NCBI RefSeq assembly: GCF_000209165.1
Contig: NC_009042.1
Location: 1,798,001-1,862,000 of the forward strand
DNA: 64,000 nt
Reading direction: 5' to 3'
Source of the DNA: Scheffersomyces stipitis CBS 6054
Taxonomy: Eukaryota > Ascomycota > Pichiomycetes > Serinales > Debaryomycetaceae
In this document: positions 1-10,586 of the stretch, piece by piece
Numbering within the stretch: the stretch's first letter is position 1
Layout of the letters: every line of letters begins with the position of its first letter
Program-made: the position numbers and the translations under genes
The notes under the pieces: generated by a model
What the model saw: the letters and a program-made list of their open reading frames with translations, nothing else
Told to the model about the DNA's origin: nothing
Databases searched by the model: none

Positions 1-2337
1 TTTCATTTGGGCAAACTTCCGGTCCAAAGAGTTGGACAATCCATTCATTTCTTCGTCAGATCTGCCGTACAACTCGAACCACCATTTGACATCGGCAAAG
101 TTGAAGAAAATCGCACCATCGTCTGTCTCTACATCTCCATCGTATAGTCTGTTGGTGAACTCAGCTGGTCTAGAATTGAAGTAGTCCCAAACAGAAACTG
201 TAGACTCAGGCACCTTGTGAATATCTAAGAGTTCACGTTCAGAATCACACAAGAAAGAACCGTACTGACAAGAATAGTAATGGTAGAAGAGTCTCTTCAA
301 GAATCGACTGTTGAACTCAAACTTGGAGGGATGCTGACGATATATCTGATATACACAATCAAGGAACTGGTGGAAAATTGGTGATTTCTCGCTGCTGCCA
401 GTGTACACCGAGCTGGCTGCACCATACTTGCCATTTTCGCCATTTTCGGCATCTGAATTGAGTGGAGAAATGGAATTCTGGGCTGTTGTTTTGATATGAT
501 TGGCAGCTCTCAGTAAGAACGACGCAATATTCTTTCCTGATAAACCGCCATTGGAACCAGACGACACTTCAATGATCTCAGAAGCTTCCAGAGATGTCTC
601 AGAAACGTATCCTTTCAGTGGTTCCAGTGAAGGAGTCAGAGTCAATTTTGGTTCCTTCTTGATAATGGCACCTATGCAGCCTCCATGGTCGCCTCTGGTA
701 GCAAATTTGAAGCCAAAACTAACCCATTCTTTCTCTATAAGTACCATGAATCCCTTCATTGTTCTATAGTATGGATCAAGGCATAGCTGCAGTAAAGCAG
801 ACACCTGGGACGTGCGGTCCCAGCCATCTGAGCAATGGATTATGACATTAGTGTTGTTCAAATGAACAGACTTTGCGATTCTATCTACGGACTGCAAGAT
901 GATGGACAATCTATGGAGCCACTGGGTCTTCGTCAATGCCTGCTGAAGTAAAGGATACGAACTCTGGGTCTGTTGGGCATTTGAAGAGACTGGGAATCTA
1001 TCCAAGTCGTTAAGAATCGAATTTAACTTGTTCAACGAATCTCTCATGACATGAATATTGTCGATGTTACAGAAGATCTTGTTCACCTGTCGCAAACTGC
1101 GTTGGTGTTCTTGATAGTCCGACTCATGATCAGGAGTGGAATTTGATTTTGCAAGCCTTCCGCGATAATTATCGATGTTTTCGGTTCCTGCTCCCAAAGC
1201 GTGCTGGGCCATGGCGTTAGTAATCGGCCTTAAATCTACTAGAAGATTACGCTGTGGCTGGCTCTGAAATTCGTCATCCTGCGATAGGTTGTCAGCCCTT
1301 TCTCGATCTTGAGAGTGGAAGATTTCGCTTATCAACTTTTCGTCTTGGATAGATCTGTTCTGAAGATTTAGTCCTACGAGTGGCTGAGCACACCTGGCGA
1401 TTACATTGCCATTGACTCCACCACGGTGTCTATATACGATGGCCGGGATCCGCTGCTTCGAGCGGAACTTTCCAGCATGCTTTAGCACGTTATCAGAAAT
1501 GGTGCTAGGGACTACAAGCAATTTGGGATATGAGGGACAGAATCTGTAATCTTCGTTAACACGAGACATTCTCCAGTAATCGTCATTTTCTCGAAGCAAG
1601 CCTTGTCTTGTGAATTCATTGATGGGGTCGTAGATGTCCCAACCCTTCAACTCGAGCTTCTGCTCAAACATGTTGGGCCGGTACTCGTAGGCATATAGTG
1701 ACTTGATATCATTTTCAGTGCGTGACACTGTGATCAATGAGCTGAGGTTGGAGAAAACTTCTGTGCTGACTGAGTCATTGACAAAGTCGAATGAGTAGTA
1801 TGTGAAGTCTTTGCATTGCAATCGGATATGTGATGCTGAGTATAAGTCGTAATTGGTGCTGGCATACGATGACGAAGAATCCACAGAGCCGTTGCTGTTA
1901 CTATTACTATTACTAGTAACGCTGTTGGCACTGTTGTTTGCGCTAGGTTTATTGTCGACATTTCCATTATTGGCATTATTATGGTTGTTTATAGTGGAGC
2001 TGGCATTGTTGTTTATTTCACTATTGTTGGTGTTGGTCTTGGTAGTTCTTTCTGAAGAAGGTGATGCGATTCGTTCAATAATAGAAGCATTATTATTAGT
2101 AGCATTGGCAGCAATAAGAGAAGAGCCGCGGGCTTTGGATATGCGGTCGATGACGGGGTAAGCGATCCAGATTTCGCGAGGCTGGACGTTCTGTGCTGGG
2201 GTTGTAGATGTAGATGCTGAGGGAGGTACAAATCTGAATACTAGATGGAAAGTCAGAAGCAAAAGTGATCCCGTGATACAGTAACCCCGACGGTTGAGGG
2301 TCACATTGGGTACCGTGGACACGCTGATCAGGTCCAT
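1..2337 (-). CDS. YMR1: Myotubularin-family phosphoinositide 3-phosphatase, 3' part outside window
   Basis: Myotubularins remove the 3-phosphate from PI3P (and PI(3,5)P2) on endosomal and vacuolar membranes. Reading the minus strand from the ATG at 2337 gives 779 open codons to the window edge, with no stop. The active site HCSDGWDRT lies at residues 501-509, with catalytic Cys502 and Arg508 (CX5R). Upstream are typical family blocks: a GRAM/PH-like start containing NRRGYC, then GWDIYDP, EFTRQGL and CPSYPKLLVVP. Between about residues 80 and 160 sits a low-complexity insert rich in Asn and Ser. S. cerevisiae Ymr1 is about 688 aa, so this orthologue is longer, mainly through the insert. The stop codon is off the left edge. 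Family assignment is secure; the symbol is by family and length. Confidence 0.93.
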   Translation of the reverse strand, partial: MDLISVSTVPNVTLNRRGYCITGSLLLLTFHLVFRFVPPSASTSTTPAQNVQPREIWIAYPVIDRISKARGSSLIAANATNNNASIIERIASPSSERTTKTNTNNSEINNNASSTINNHNNANNGNVDNKPSANNSANSVTSNSNSNSNGSVDSSSSYASTNYDLYSASHIRLQCKDFTYYSFDFVNDSVSTEVFSNLSSLITVSRTENDIKSLYAYEYRPNMFEQKLELKGWDIYDPINEFTRQGLLRENDDYWRMSRVNEDYRFCPSYPKLLVVPSTISDNVLKHAGKFRSKQRIPAIVYRHRGGVNGNVIARCAQPLVGLNLQNRSIQDEKLISEIFHSQDRERADNLSQDDEFQSQPQRNLLVDLRPITNAMAQHALGAGTENIDNYRGRLAKSNSTPDHESDYQEHQRSLRQVNKIFCNIDNIHVMRDSLNKLNSILNDLDRFPVSSNAQQTQSSYPLLQQALTKTQWLHRLSIILQSVDRIAKSVHLNNTNVIIHCSDGWDRTSQVSALLQLCLDPYYRTMKGFMVLIEKEWVSFGFKFATRGDHGGCIGAIIKKEPKLTLTPSLEPLKGYVSETSLEASEIIEVSSGSNGGLSGKNIASFLLRAANHIKTTAQNSISPLNSDAENGENGKYGAASSVYTGSSEKSPIFHQFLDCVYQIYRQHPSKFEFNSRFLKRLFYHYYSCQYGSFLCDSERELLDIHKVPESTVSVWDYFNSRPAEFTNRLYDGDVETDDGAIFFNFADVKWWFELYGRSDEEMNGLSNSLDRKFAQMK

Positions 2338-2871
2338 GCTAGTATGGGATATAAAAGAATAGAAAAGAAAGAGATTAGCTATGTGGAAAGAGATTAGCTA
2401 TGTGGTTTTTGTAGAGGATTTTGTATGGGATTTTTGTTCAGTCAGTGCGCTCTATAGGCGAAGATTCAAGAATTTCTGGAGTGAGATTCTCGATAAGATC
2501 AGAAGAGTGCAGGCACATTTTGCGAATGAGAGAAGGAGATTGAGACAGTTGGGGGTGATTCACTACCAGATAACCTTAGAGAGTGAACGTGGGACAAAGA
2601 CTCCGAAGTCTATTGTCTATAAGCGAAACTCTGAATAGCTTTAGTTTGACCGGTTAGGCTTTATTTGTCATACTAAGAATTCCCTTAGTTCACAGACCAG
2701 GTCTCACGACGAAGACCTACATAGCTGTGTCCGGCTAACCACAGAGAAGATTCTACAAGAAACTGCTATTACAGTATTTCTTCCGATTATAATTTTTCAC
2801 TTTGCAATGTATCTATTGTAGTATTGTCTATTCTACTTTTCGCTACAATTGTACTTTGTCTATTGTACACT
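2338..2871. other. Intergenic: YMR1 promoter side and JIP5 3' side
   Basis: The stretch lies between two minus-strand genes, so it should hold the YMR1 promoter and the JIP5 terminator. Short open frames (for example 2381-2638) match no family I recognise. AT-rich sequence follows JIP5. I see nothing else. Confidence 0.6.
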
Positions 2872-3172
2872 TTACAAGTCGTCGAACCGACGAATGCCAT
2901 GCTCGTGCTTCTGCATGTTTCGAAGCTGCTTGGTACTCAATTGGTCTTTCTTGGGCTTCTTTTTCTGAGGCTGTTCTTCCTCTTCCTCTTCCTTTCCTTT
3001 CTTCGTGAGTTTATTGATATCGATTTGCTTCTTCTTGGTAACATGTTTGCTAACGCCGACCAATCCTTTCTTGGATCTGTTGGCAAGTGGATGGTCTATT
3101 TTAACAGGTTTATCTTCCTTCTCTTCTTCTTCTTCTTCTTCCGCTGTTGCTTCTCCTATATCTTCTCCTTCT

Positions 3173-3220
<48 letters not shown>

Positions 3221-4605
3221 AGATTATCAGACTCATATTCTTCGTTTTTGTCACCATCCTCTTCTTCCTTATTCTCTTCGATTTCTTCATCAGAGGCAGT
3301 ATCACTCAAACTTCCAGAACTCAAATCATCTTCACTATTGTCGCTATCACTTTCATCATCACTATCATCGCTTTCATCTAGGGCGATCTCTTCATTCTGT
3401 TCATTTGACCATATCTTCAACGATTCCATACCAGCACTGATAAGTCTGTAGTCATAGTCTATTTCCAAAAGTCCGACTTCGTCTGCTGCGCCATACTTTC
3501 CTCTGGAAGAAGAGTGCACTCTTGTCTCCACAACCTTACCCTTTTTGTAGTTGACTCTATGTAACAAACCTTCACTGTCTCCACACCAAACAGAAGCGGC
3601 CATTTCGTCATCGTCACAGTTCATGGTAGGAATAATAGCATCTATAGAAGCTTCTTTATTCACTTTGATTCTCGTCAACTGGTCCATAAACCTGTTCTTC
3701 GAATTCTTCCAGATTGTCACAATACCTTCACCATGTCCTACCAACACTGTATCGTTCTTTCCATCGTTGATTTGGTCAGTTGCAAAACACATAGAAAGCA
3801 ACTCGTCGTCCTGGTTATCCGATTGGGTAATAATACCCTTACGAATATCGATATGTGACAATGTTGTCGATCCGAGGGTCAAATAGTGATAAGCAGAAAC
3901 AGCAGGCATGGCAAGAATATGATTTACAGCATCATCGTGAGCTGAAGACACTTTGTACTTCAACTTACTACCACCCAAGTTCTTGGAATCGTACACAAGG
4001 ACATGACCATTTTCAGTTCCTGCTAAGAGACAACTATTCGTAGCAGAATGACAGAGTTTAGTAATACTATCGTTGGAATTGGGGAAATCGAGCGAAACAT
4101 CTACCTTACCAACGACTTTTCCAGTCTCACTACTGGCTTTTTTGATTATATGGTCAGTGCCTACAGTGAAGATATTTTCGCCTACGGAACTTTCCAAAGG
4201 CTCAAAGATAGCGTGCCTACATGAGCCCTTGTGTCTCTTAGTCTTCCAACTAGCAACAACTCCACTCTCTTGTGGTACCTCCGTGTGGTCTTTAATTATA
4301 GTCCACCATGGGTTCTTCAGCTGAGAAACAGACTTCGAAATCTGACTAACTTTTCCTTTTTTGAATGCTTCCTTTTCTTGGAGCAAAAGTTGTTCTCTTC
4401 TAGCAGACTGCTTTTCTTCTAAAGCCTCAGCGTCATATCTGTGACAGAAAACATGTCCAGTTACTAGACCTGAGATCAATACTGGCTCTGTAGGATGAGC
4501 TGCTAAAGTGAATAATGGGTCTGAATAATTGATTTCTAAAATGGGCGACACCAGGGATTCCAATACTTGTGCGGCATTAACGGCATTTGACTTCCTTTTC
4601 TTCAT
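2872..4605 (-). CDS. JIP5: WD-repeat ribosome-biogenesis protein Jip5
   Basis: Jip5 is a nucleolar WD-repeat protein needed for 60S ribosome biogenesis. The 577-aa reading begins at an ATG (4605) followed by a basic start (MKKRKS). Degenerate WD-type blades fill roughly residues 20-410. A long acidic region at about 410-510 contains a near-uninterrupted glutamate run. A lysine-rich tail ends in [12 protein letters not shown], a C-terminus I recognise from yeast Jip5. S. cerevisiae Jip5 is about 492 aa; the extra length is mostly the acidic tract. A PAC-like GATGAG element lies about 75 bp upstream, as expected for a ribosome-biogenesis gene. Antisense open frames over the Glu tract are Leu/Phe/Ser-rich shadows of the CTT repeat. 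Confidence 0.88.
3161..3220 (+). repeat. (CTT)n/(TTC)n microsatellite inside JIP5
   Basis: A nearly pure CTT/TTC trinucleotide tract with a few single-base interruptions. On the minus strand it reads GAA/GAG and encodes the poly-Glu run of JIP5. Such tracts commonly vary in length between strains. Confidence 0.9.
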
Positions 4606-4677
4606 ATTTACCGCTATTTGGGATGTTGGTAAATGAAAAGAGGTACCCCAGAATCCACGATGAAATTCTTAACTATG

Positions 4678-4685
4678 GAGATGAG
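4678..4685 (-). promoter_or_regulatory. PAC-like element upstream of JIP5
   Basis: GAGATGAG on the + strand (CTCATCTC relative to the gene) lies about 73-80 bp before the JIP5 ATG. The PAC core GATGAG is the hallmark of yeast ribosome-biogenesis promoters (Dot6/Tod6 site). The match is short and rests on position. Confidence 0.45.
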
Positions 4686-4885
4686 GTAAAAAATGGATGT
4701 CTTCAACTGGTAGCGCGCGGTTGCAAAATGGTTGCAATATGCGAAAGAATTATAAGTGTATTAAGACTAGTATAAACGAAAATTATTATATGACAGTGAT
4801 ATAATACTACAAGAATCTACGTGTACTTTTATCTGCCTTGAGCAATATACAATATTAATTGCAGTACACATTTATAAACTACAAT

Positions 4886-7800
4886 CTAGAAGATGTCTCC
4901 GCAGCCCTCTAATTTATGGTCCATTCTCAACTTCCAGTATTGACCTTGGAATTCCCAGAAGGCATCGCCCGTCACTGGGTGTTCCTTTTTGACGAACCAA
5001 TTAGGCTCGTACTCTTCGTTGGCTTCTTCTCTTTCCTTTCTAGCTACTCTTTGTTTCACTTCGACTCTATGCTTTTCGTCAGCAGCTTCGTCGTATCTAC
5101 CATCTTCCATAGCTCTTTGATCAGGTCTCAATCTGGTGTCTGTTGGAGCCAACCAATTTTTCAAGTTGCCATCTAATCCGTTAAGAGTGATTGCGAACTG
5201 TGTCAAGTTGAATGGAACGTTAGGTCTAGGAGCAGCTTGCCACACCAAGAACTTGTTACCACTATATGGATCGTTGGACAATTTAGTAGGTGCTTCTGCA
5301 TCTATCAATGAATTACGCCTGTTATTATCTTGACGAACAGATTCTTGGATCTTCTTGGCAAATATCCTAGAGTTCCAGTGTCCACCCATGGCCCATTGAG
5401 GTCTGCCATATCTGTCAACAGATTGACCAGAAAGCTGGTACGCAGAAGAATCTCTCCAACCTCTTTGTTTCAAGTCTACAATTATAACATCACCAGTTGT
5501 ATGATTAGTGACTTCCATCTTACCGAAGTTATCCACTGTAGGATTACCAAGCATGATACCCACAACAGAAGTATTGACTTTCTTCCAACTGTACAATTCT
5601 TCTGAGACAACATTATTGTTCTTGTCAACTACACCATTATCTGGTCTGATAACACAGAACATCTTACCCAAATGCTTAAAGTCAAAGGATCTACCTCTAA
5701 ACTTGGAGTCTACAGCATTCTCTCCATAGTAATCCCACTTAGGTGATTGAGCACAACAAGCACTGATAGGGGGGTGATGGCTCACTTGTTCAACAAATAA
5801 TCTGTAATTTTGGTCTGGACGACTGTACTCGAAAGTTTCTCCTAGCAATGGATTGAACGGTTTAGCAATTCTGCCAATAGTAGAAGCATATTCAGAAGCT
5901 GCAAAAGAAGCAACATAGATAATACGCAATGCGGAATCTTCAAGGGTAGCAGCAGTATCGAGTAAAGGACAGTATTCTATGTCTTCAGCTAATCTCTGTA
6001 ACAAGGAAGTAGGCTCATTGAAGGAAACAGGTAACGTCATTCTGGTCATATCCTTACCGACCAACGATTTCAACACTCCCCACAACCCGACCTTCGGTCT
6101 ATTGTCTTTGTCCATAGACAACTTCTGCCTGGGTGGATTTTCATAACCAAGGAATGATCCTTCCTGTTGAATCTTCTGTAAAACTAAAGTCTGGGGTTCG
6201 TTGTATTTGCTCACCTCCTCCTTTTCTAGAGAAGGGGCTTCAGCAAGAGTCACTTCTTCCGATTGGATTTCCTTGACTACTTGGGTAGAGTCAGAGACCC
6301 CAACAACGGGACTAACCTCTTCTTCTGCTTCCGTTTCTTTGGCTTCAGTGTGAGCTACTGGTGCCTCTTCAGCTTCTTCATCAAACTCATCGGCATCAAA
6401 GAACTCGTCTTCTGATTCCTCGTGCAAAAACTCTTGAAGCAACTCTTGTACCGGTTGGCTTGTCTTTGGAAGTGCTTCCCTGTCAACTTCTGCTATTTTT
6501 TCCAATTCCTGGTTGCTCAAGCTAAGAATTCCACCTGACCCTAATTCTTTCGTCAAAACAGGAGTAGTGTTTCCGGACTTGACAGCACCAGTGGCTAAAT
6601 ACTTCTTGAGCTGTTTCTTCTGACCTTCGTACTCCGCTAATTTCTTCTCACGTTGACGAATTTCATTCTCCAACTGACGAATAGATGTCTCCCACAACCT
6701 GTTTATCTCCAACTGCCTTTCTAACTGCCTAGAGATTTTTCCATCTCTAGTCTGAATGATTACGTTGTACTTGTTGAAGAGATCTTGGATGGTCTTCAAC
6801 GTCTTCAATCCAACATCAGCTACTTCTCGGATAGTTGTTTCGTCACTTACAGTAGGAGAAGCTGTAGCCAGAGAGAACAACTCCAAAAGAGACGAGATCT
6901 CGATCTGTAGTGATCTTCTAATGGTACAAACCTGTTCTGCAAGGGGTCCAGACACTACACCAGCAGCTCTGACTTCAAGATCACGCGAAGATGATACTTC
7001 GTTGTCGCTGTCGAAATCAGCAGCATCTATATCATTCGAGTCGTAGTCGAAATTCTCAATTTCTGACTCTACAAAACTGCCCTGGTCTTCGAAGCTAAAT
7101 CTGGCTTCTTCTTTGGCAATTCCACTTAACAGCTTATTCTCCTTGATTTTGCCCAAGTTGGGCGATTTCTTGAATGTACTAGTGCTTGACCTAGAGGGGG
7201 GTTGCGAGCTCGCATCATCAATGCTGTCATTGAAAGAGCTGGTAGATCCAGTAGAAGCCTGACTGAGGTTTCTTTTGTGTTTCGACTTTCTGCCCGGAAT
7301 ACGCAAATGACGTTTACGAGGTTCAGCTTCTTCCTTCTTGATAGAAGCGGCTTCGACTCCATGTTCATGATGGATTTCCGCGTCACTAATAGATATCTTC
7401 GTTCTTCTCTTGATGTTGTCTTTCGCAATAGTGATAGAATTCTGGAGAGTCCAGACCCATCTATTAGTCTCGATGGGGTGATTAGCCTTCAAATGCCATC
7501 TGATTCCATTCTTGCCAATTATTTCAAACTTCAACTTCTCAGATGAATCCAAGTGTAACGTTGCATAGCCCAAATTCAACGAGCCTCTGCAGGCGTTGTT
7601 AGTGTCGTCTTGATTAGTATAATACGAGAGGATTCCATGTGCATCTAGAACAAAGTAACGGAGTTTATAGCCTGAAGCGAAGTTGGTCCATTTACGCAAA
7701 TAACCCTTGTAAGTAGGAGCACTTCCTGTTCTGATGGCGTTGGTAGTGTTGATCACAGGATCCATGATGTTCTGCTCCTTTGACGCGATCTTAATGATCT

Positions 7801-8509
7801 TCTTCAACTGGTCGTTTTTGTTCTGGATCAAGTCGGCAGGAAGCTTGCCACGTTTGTCTCTCTTAAAAGGATCGCCGCCGTGCTTCAAGATCCAGTCACA
7901 CATCTCGATATCGTCCTTCTTGATGAACTCGTGTAGCACCGTGTTGCCAGTTTCTGGGTCGGCTCCGTTAATGTCCAAGAGCTCGGATGCTCTGGGATGA
8001 AGTACTAAGAGTTTCTCCAAGCTGTCAAAATCACGGGTGCTGAAATGGTTGCGCAATTGGCCCGCTGCTTTTTCGACAAACTTTGCTCGTTCAAATTGCA
8101 TGAGCTGAGCAATCGTCAAGTCCTTGCACATTTCTACGGGTTGCTTCTTTTTCAAGTTGACAATCGTATCGTTGATATCGGGCAACAGCAACAAGTACTT
8201 CACCACTTCGATGCGGGAGCTGACAGCCGCCAAATGGAGCGGGGTGTTACCCTCCGGATCTTGAGCGTTGATATCGATGGTGTACTTCTCGGCATTGGCA
8301 ACCAAAAACTGGATCACAGAGAGCGGTGCCACTTGGACGGCGTAGTGGAGAATGGTCTCTTTCAACTGGACCAAGTCCGTGGTTTGAACGGTCGATCTGG
8401 TGACATTCAATTCGTTGATAATGGCATCGACTTTTCCGGTGTCACCTCCCCTGAGAGCATCGAGAAGCTTCAACCTGAGAAGCGAGGCATTCAAAGGTCC
8501 AGACGACAT
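4886..8509 (-). CDS. SWH1: Oxysterol-binding protein homologue with ankyrin, PH, FFAT and ORD parts
   Basis: This is a long OSBP-related lipid-transfer protein of the Osh1/Osh2 class, which exchanges sterol and PI4P at ER-Golgi, nucleus-vacuole or ER-plasma-membrane contacts. The frame is open upstream but the first ATG is at 8509 (MSSGPL), giving 1207 aa. Domains in order: ankyrin repeats about 45-235 (GNTPLHLAA, GNTVLHEF); a PH domain about 265-361; a basic, Ser-rich linker; a coiled coil about 590-640; a two-phenylalanine ER motif EFFDADE at 702-708 in an acidic context; and the ORD lipid-binding domain from about 808 to the end, with the signature EQVSHHPPIS at 907-916. S. cerevisiae has two such paralogues (Swh1/Osh1 about 1188 aa, Osh2 about 1283 aa). 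I cannot tell which one this is, so SWH1 here stands for the Osh1/Osh2 class. Confidence 0.93.
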   Translation of the reverse strand: MSSGPLNASLLRLKLLDALRGGDTGKVDAIINELNVTRSTVQTTDLVQLKETILHYAVQVAPLSVIQFLVANAEKYTIDINAQDPEGNTPLHLAAVSSRIEVVKYLLLLPDINDTIVNLKKKQPVEMCKDLTIAQLMQFERAKFVEKAAGQLRNHFSTRDFDSLEKLLVLHPRASELLDINGADPETGNTVLHEFIKKDDIEMCDWILKHGGDPFKRDKRGKLPADLIQNKNDQLKKIIKIASKEQNIMDPVINTTNAIRTGSAPTYKGYLRKWTNFASGYKLRYFVLDAHGILSYYTNQDDTNNACRGSLNLGYATLHLDSSEKLKFEIIGKNGIRWHLKANHPIETNRWVWTLQNSITIAKDNIKRRTKISISDAEIHHEHGVEAASIKKEEAEPRKRHLRIPGRKSKHKRNLSQASTGSTSSFNDSIDDASSQPPSRSSTSTFKKSPNLGKIKENKLLSGIAKEEARFSFEDQGSFVESEIENFDYDSNDIDAADFDSDNEVSSSRDLEVRAAGVVSGPLAEQVCTIRRSLQIEISSLLELFSLATASPTVSDETTIREVADVGLKTLKTIQDLFNKYNVIIQTRDGKISRQLERQLEINRLWETSIRQLENEIRQREKKLAEYEGQKKQLKKYLATGAVKSGNTTPVLTKELGSGGILSLSNQELEKIAEVDREALPKTSQPVQELLQEFLHEESEDEFFDADEFDEEAEEAPVAHTEAKETEAEEEVSPVVGVSDSTQVVKEIQSEEVTLAEAPSLEKEEVSKYNEPQTLVLQKIQQEGSFLGYENPPRQKLSMDKDNRPKVGLWGVLKSLVGKDMTRMTLPVSFNEPTSLLQRLAEDIEYCPLLDTAATLEDSALRIIYVASFAASEYASTIGRIAKPFNPLLGETFEYSRPDQNYRLFVEQVSHHPPISACCAQSPKWDYYGENAVDSKFRGRSFDFKHLGKMFCVIRPDNGVVDKNNNVVSEELYSWKKVNTSVVGIMLGNPTVDNFGKMEVTNHTTGDVIIVDLKQRGWRDSSAYQLSGQSVDRYGRPQWAMGGHWNSRIFAKKIQESVRQDNNRRNSLIDAEAPTKLSNDPYSGNKFLVWQAAPRPNVPFNLTQFAITLNGLDGNLKNWLAPTDTRLRPDQRAMEDGRYDEAADEKHRVEVKQRVARKEREEANEEYEPNWFVKKEHPVTGDAFWEFQGQYWKLRMDHKLEGCGDIF

Positions 8510-10586
8510 TGTAACAGTTCGAGTGGACACGGCGTTTCACAGCTGGTTCTGTGAAGAACGTGGAAAAAAAATCTGTAGTACAGCTGAAGAAAAAGAGATA
8601 TGAAGACAATAAAAGTGAAATGTACTGATTCTGATATTACAATGGAGTTCAAAAATAAACCTCCCTTAAAAAAAGATTGCGCCTGTAAGGATTTTTGCAC
8701 AAGCTAAACGCCTGTCCTATCAGAATGTCTCCTTCCTCAAAATTATTGGGCTTACTTAGAAAGTAATAAGCCTTTGTTGGAATGGAGGTGCCAGCTTCAA
8801 ACGTTATGTCCGACCACTTTGGCCAGGCTGTAACTGAATTATCCCGACTGACAAAAGAAGCACCAGCTTTGAGAATGAAGTACCCAACTTCTGGACAGAT
8901 TCACTGGAGCGAACTGCTCCACATTTGTATATACACTCTATATAAATGTCGCAACCAAACCGAAGTTGTCTGGAGTTGTTCCTCTAATAAAGAAGAAGGT
9001 CTCTTCATTACAGACTACCAAAATCATATGGGCAAGAAATGTCAGACTATTGTAGGTGACCGAGCTCTAGCAGATTTAAAACCTTTTAATTGACCATCCA
9101 ATGGATTATAAGCCTGAAAAGACTCAGAGAATCTCGAATCATGAATTTCGTTCAAGTCTCTCCAGAGAACAAAACCGAGGTTCAATTTTCAAGAGCTAAC
9201 TCACTCAATTCAGGAGGTACGACTTACGACATGGCTCATGTCTTTTGCAACTGGGCCACACTGTCAGCAGCTGACGCAAATTCAGAGTGAGAGAACGGCT
9301 CATATTATCGCCTGGTGCGACATCCAGTTTGGAGGGATCTCAACGAGATTTAGCCTAGGGCTCAAGTAGATTTCCTACAGCTGATTCCTTTAAGGGAGGT
9401 GTACTCACATGAAATCCTGCATTTCAATTAAATCAGTTGAGAACAAAGAACCGGGGAGGCCGGAATTGACAAAGAGAATGATCAGCCGGCTGCGAAATTG
9501 CATAAGCATCAACACAATAGTAGTTTGAAGGCAGGCTGGTGCTACGTAGAAAAGTCTTAAAATCAATGACAATTCCGACATATACGTGGCACAAGTTCAC
9601 TCTCTTAAATATATGCAAAATTCAATAGTTGCGTCAATTGTTGACTACATCTGTCTCTTTTGTTCCGGAACTGTAGTCATATGGGTACCCCGGATATGGA
9701 ACCTTCGGCACTCACTCCATGTCTTCACCCGAAAGGTGGAGCAATCAATCAAGGCTCAAAAAGTCCGAATATGTCGAATAGGAAGTGTTTGAAAGTCTTG
9801 TGAACCAAGTAGAAGTTGAAATCTGCTTGCGGAACAATGAGAATTGAGTCAACTAAAAGGTGAAGAAATCTATAAAGTCATGAATACTCGAGATTTCGAT
9901 TATTACGTCATATTCGTTTCAGACTTTCTGTTCTTATTTCTACATTTCTCTATTTCGCTTATATATTCACTTGCAGGGCTCCATTACAAACATCCCATGA
10001 AAGGAGCTGGCGGACTTGTATACAAAAAGTCAATTGCACTTCTGCCTCCTCCCTTCAATAAGCTTTTTATTGTCAATTGAACTCACCAAAATCTCATCTT
10101 CTTCTCGTAGAGTTGCCTCGATCTCTTGGGGGGAATACAGAGTAAGCCTTGATGTGGTTTTCATTACAAGTTAATTCCTCTAGTACATGAGTATATATCG
10201 AAAGAGTAGTTATTCAATTATTTCACAAACTAGAAGCAATAGACATTTTGTAGACTTTATTCTCTTACCATGAATATTCACCAATTTTCTTAACTATCTA
10301 CTGCCTCGTTTCCGTCTTTTTGTCAAAATTCTTGCAAAATTAATTCTAAAAAGAAAACAACTTCAAACTCAGCTTCTACAGTCTCTTCCTTAGCCCTATT
10401 GCTAGCACCAAAGCCTATTGTTAACATACATAACGAACAAAAATTCACTGTTCTGTTCACGCGGCGCTACCAGTCTAAGATATCAAACATAATGTACCGG
10501 AATTTGAAAAATATGAACTATGTAAAATACATCCAAAGCATCTCTTCCATCTTCTCCACAATTTTAACAAAGAATATAACTATAGC
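8510..10586. other. Divergent intergenic region between the OSH gene and MSL1 (2.1 kb)
   Basis: This gap separates two divergently transcribed genes and should contain both promoters. It is much longer than most gaps in the window. Several ATG-started frames of 66-103 codons occur (for example 8782-9093), but none resembles a family I know. TGTTGGAATGGAG at 8775 looks like the start of a Ty1/copia LTR, but no matching end was found. I see no tRNA B-box. Confidence 0.6.

Noticed and set aside
2824..3451. Leu/Phe- and Ser-rich frames antisense to JIP5
   Set aside because: They are products of the CTT repeat read on the other strand, with no family resemblance.
8775..8800. TGTTGGAATGGAG as the start of a Ty1-like LTR
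   Set aside because: The five bases before it (GCCTT) do not recur after a CA end in the next 1.5 kb, and no primer-binding site or pol-like frame is seen.
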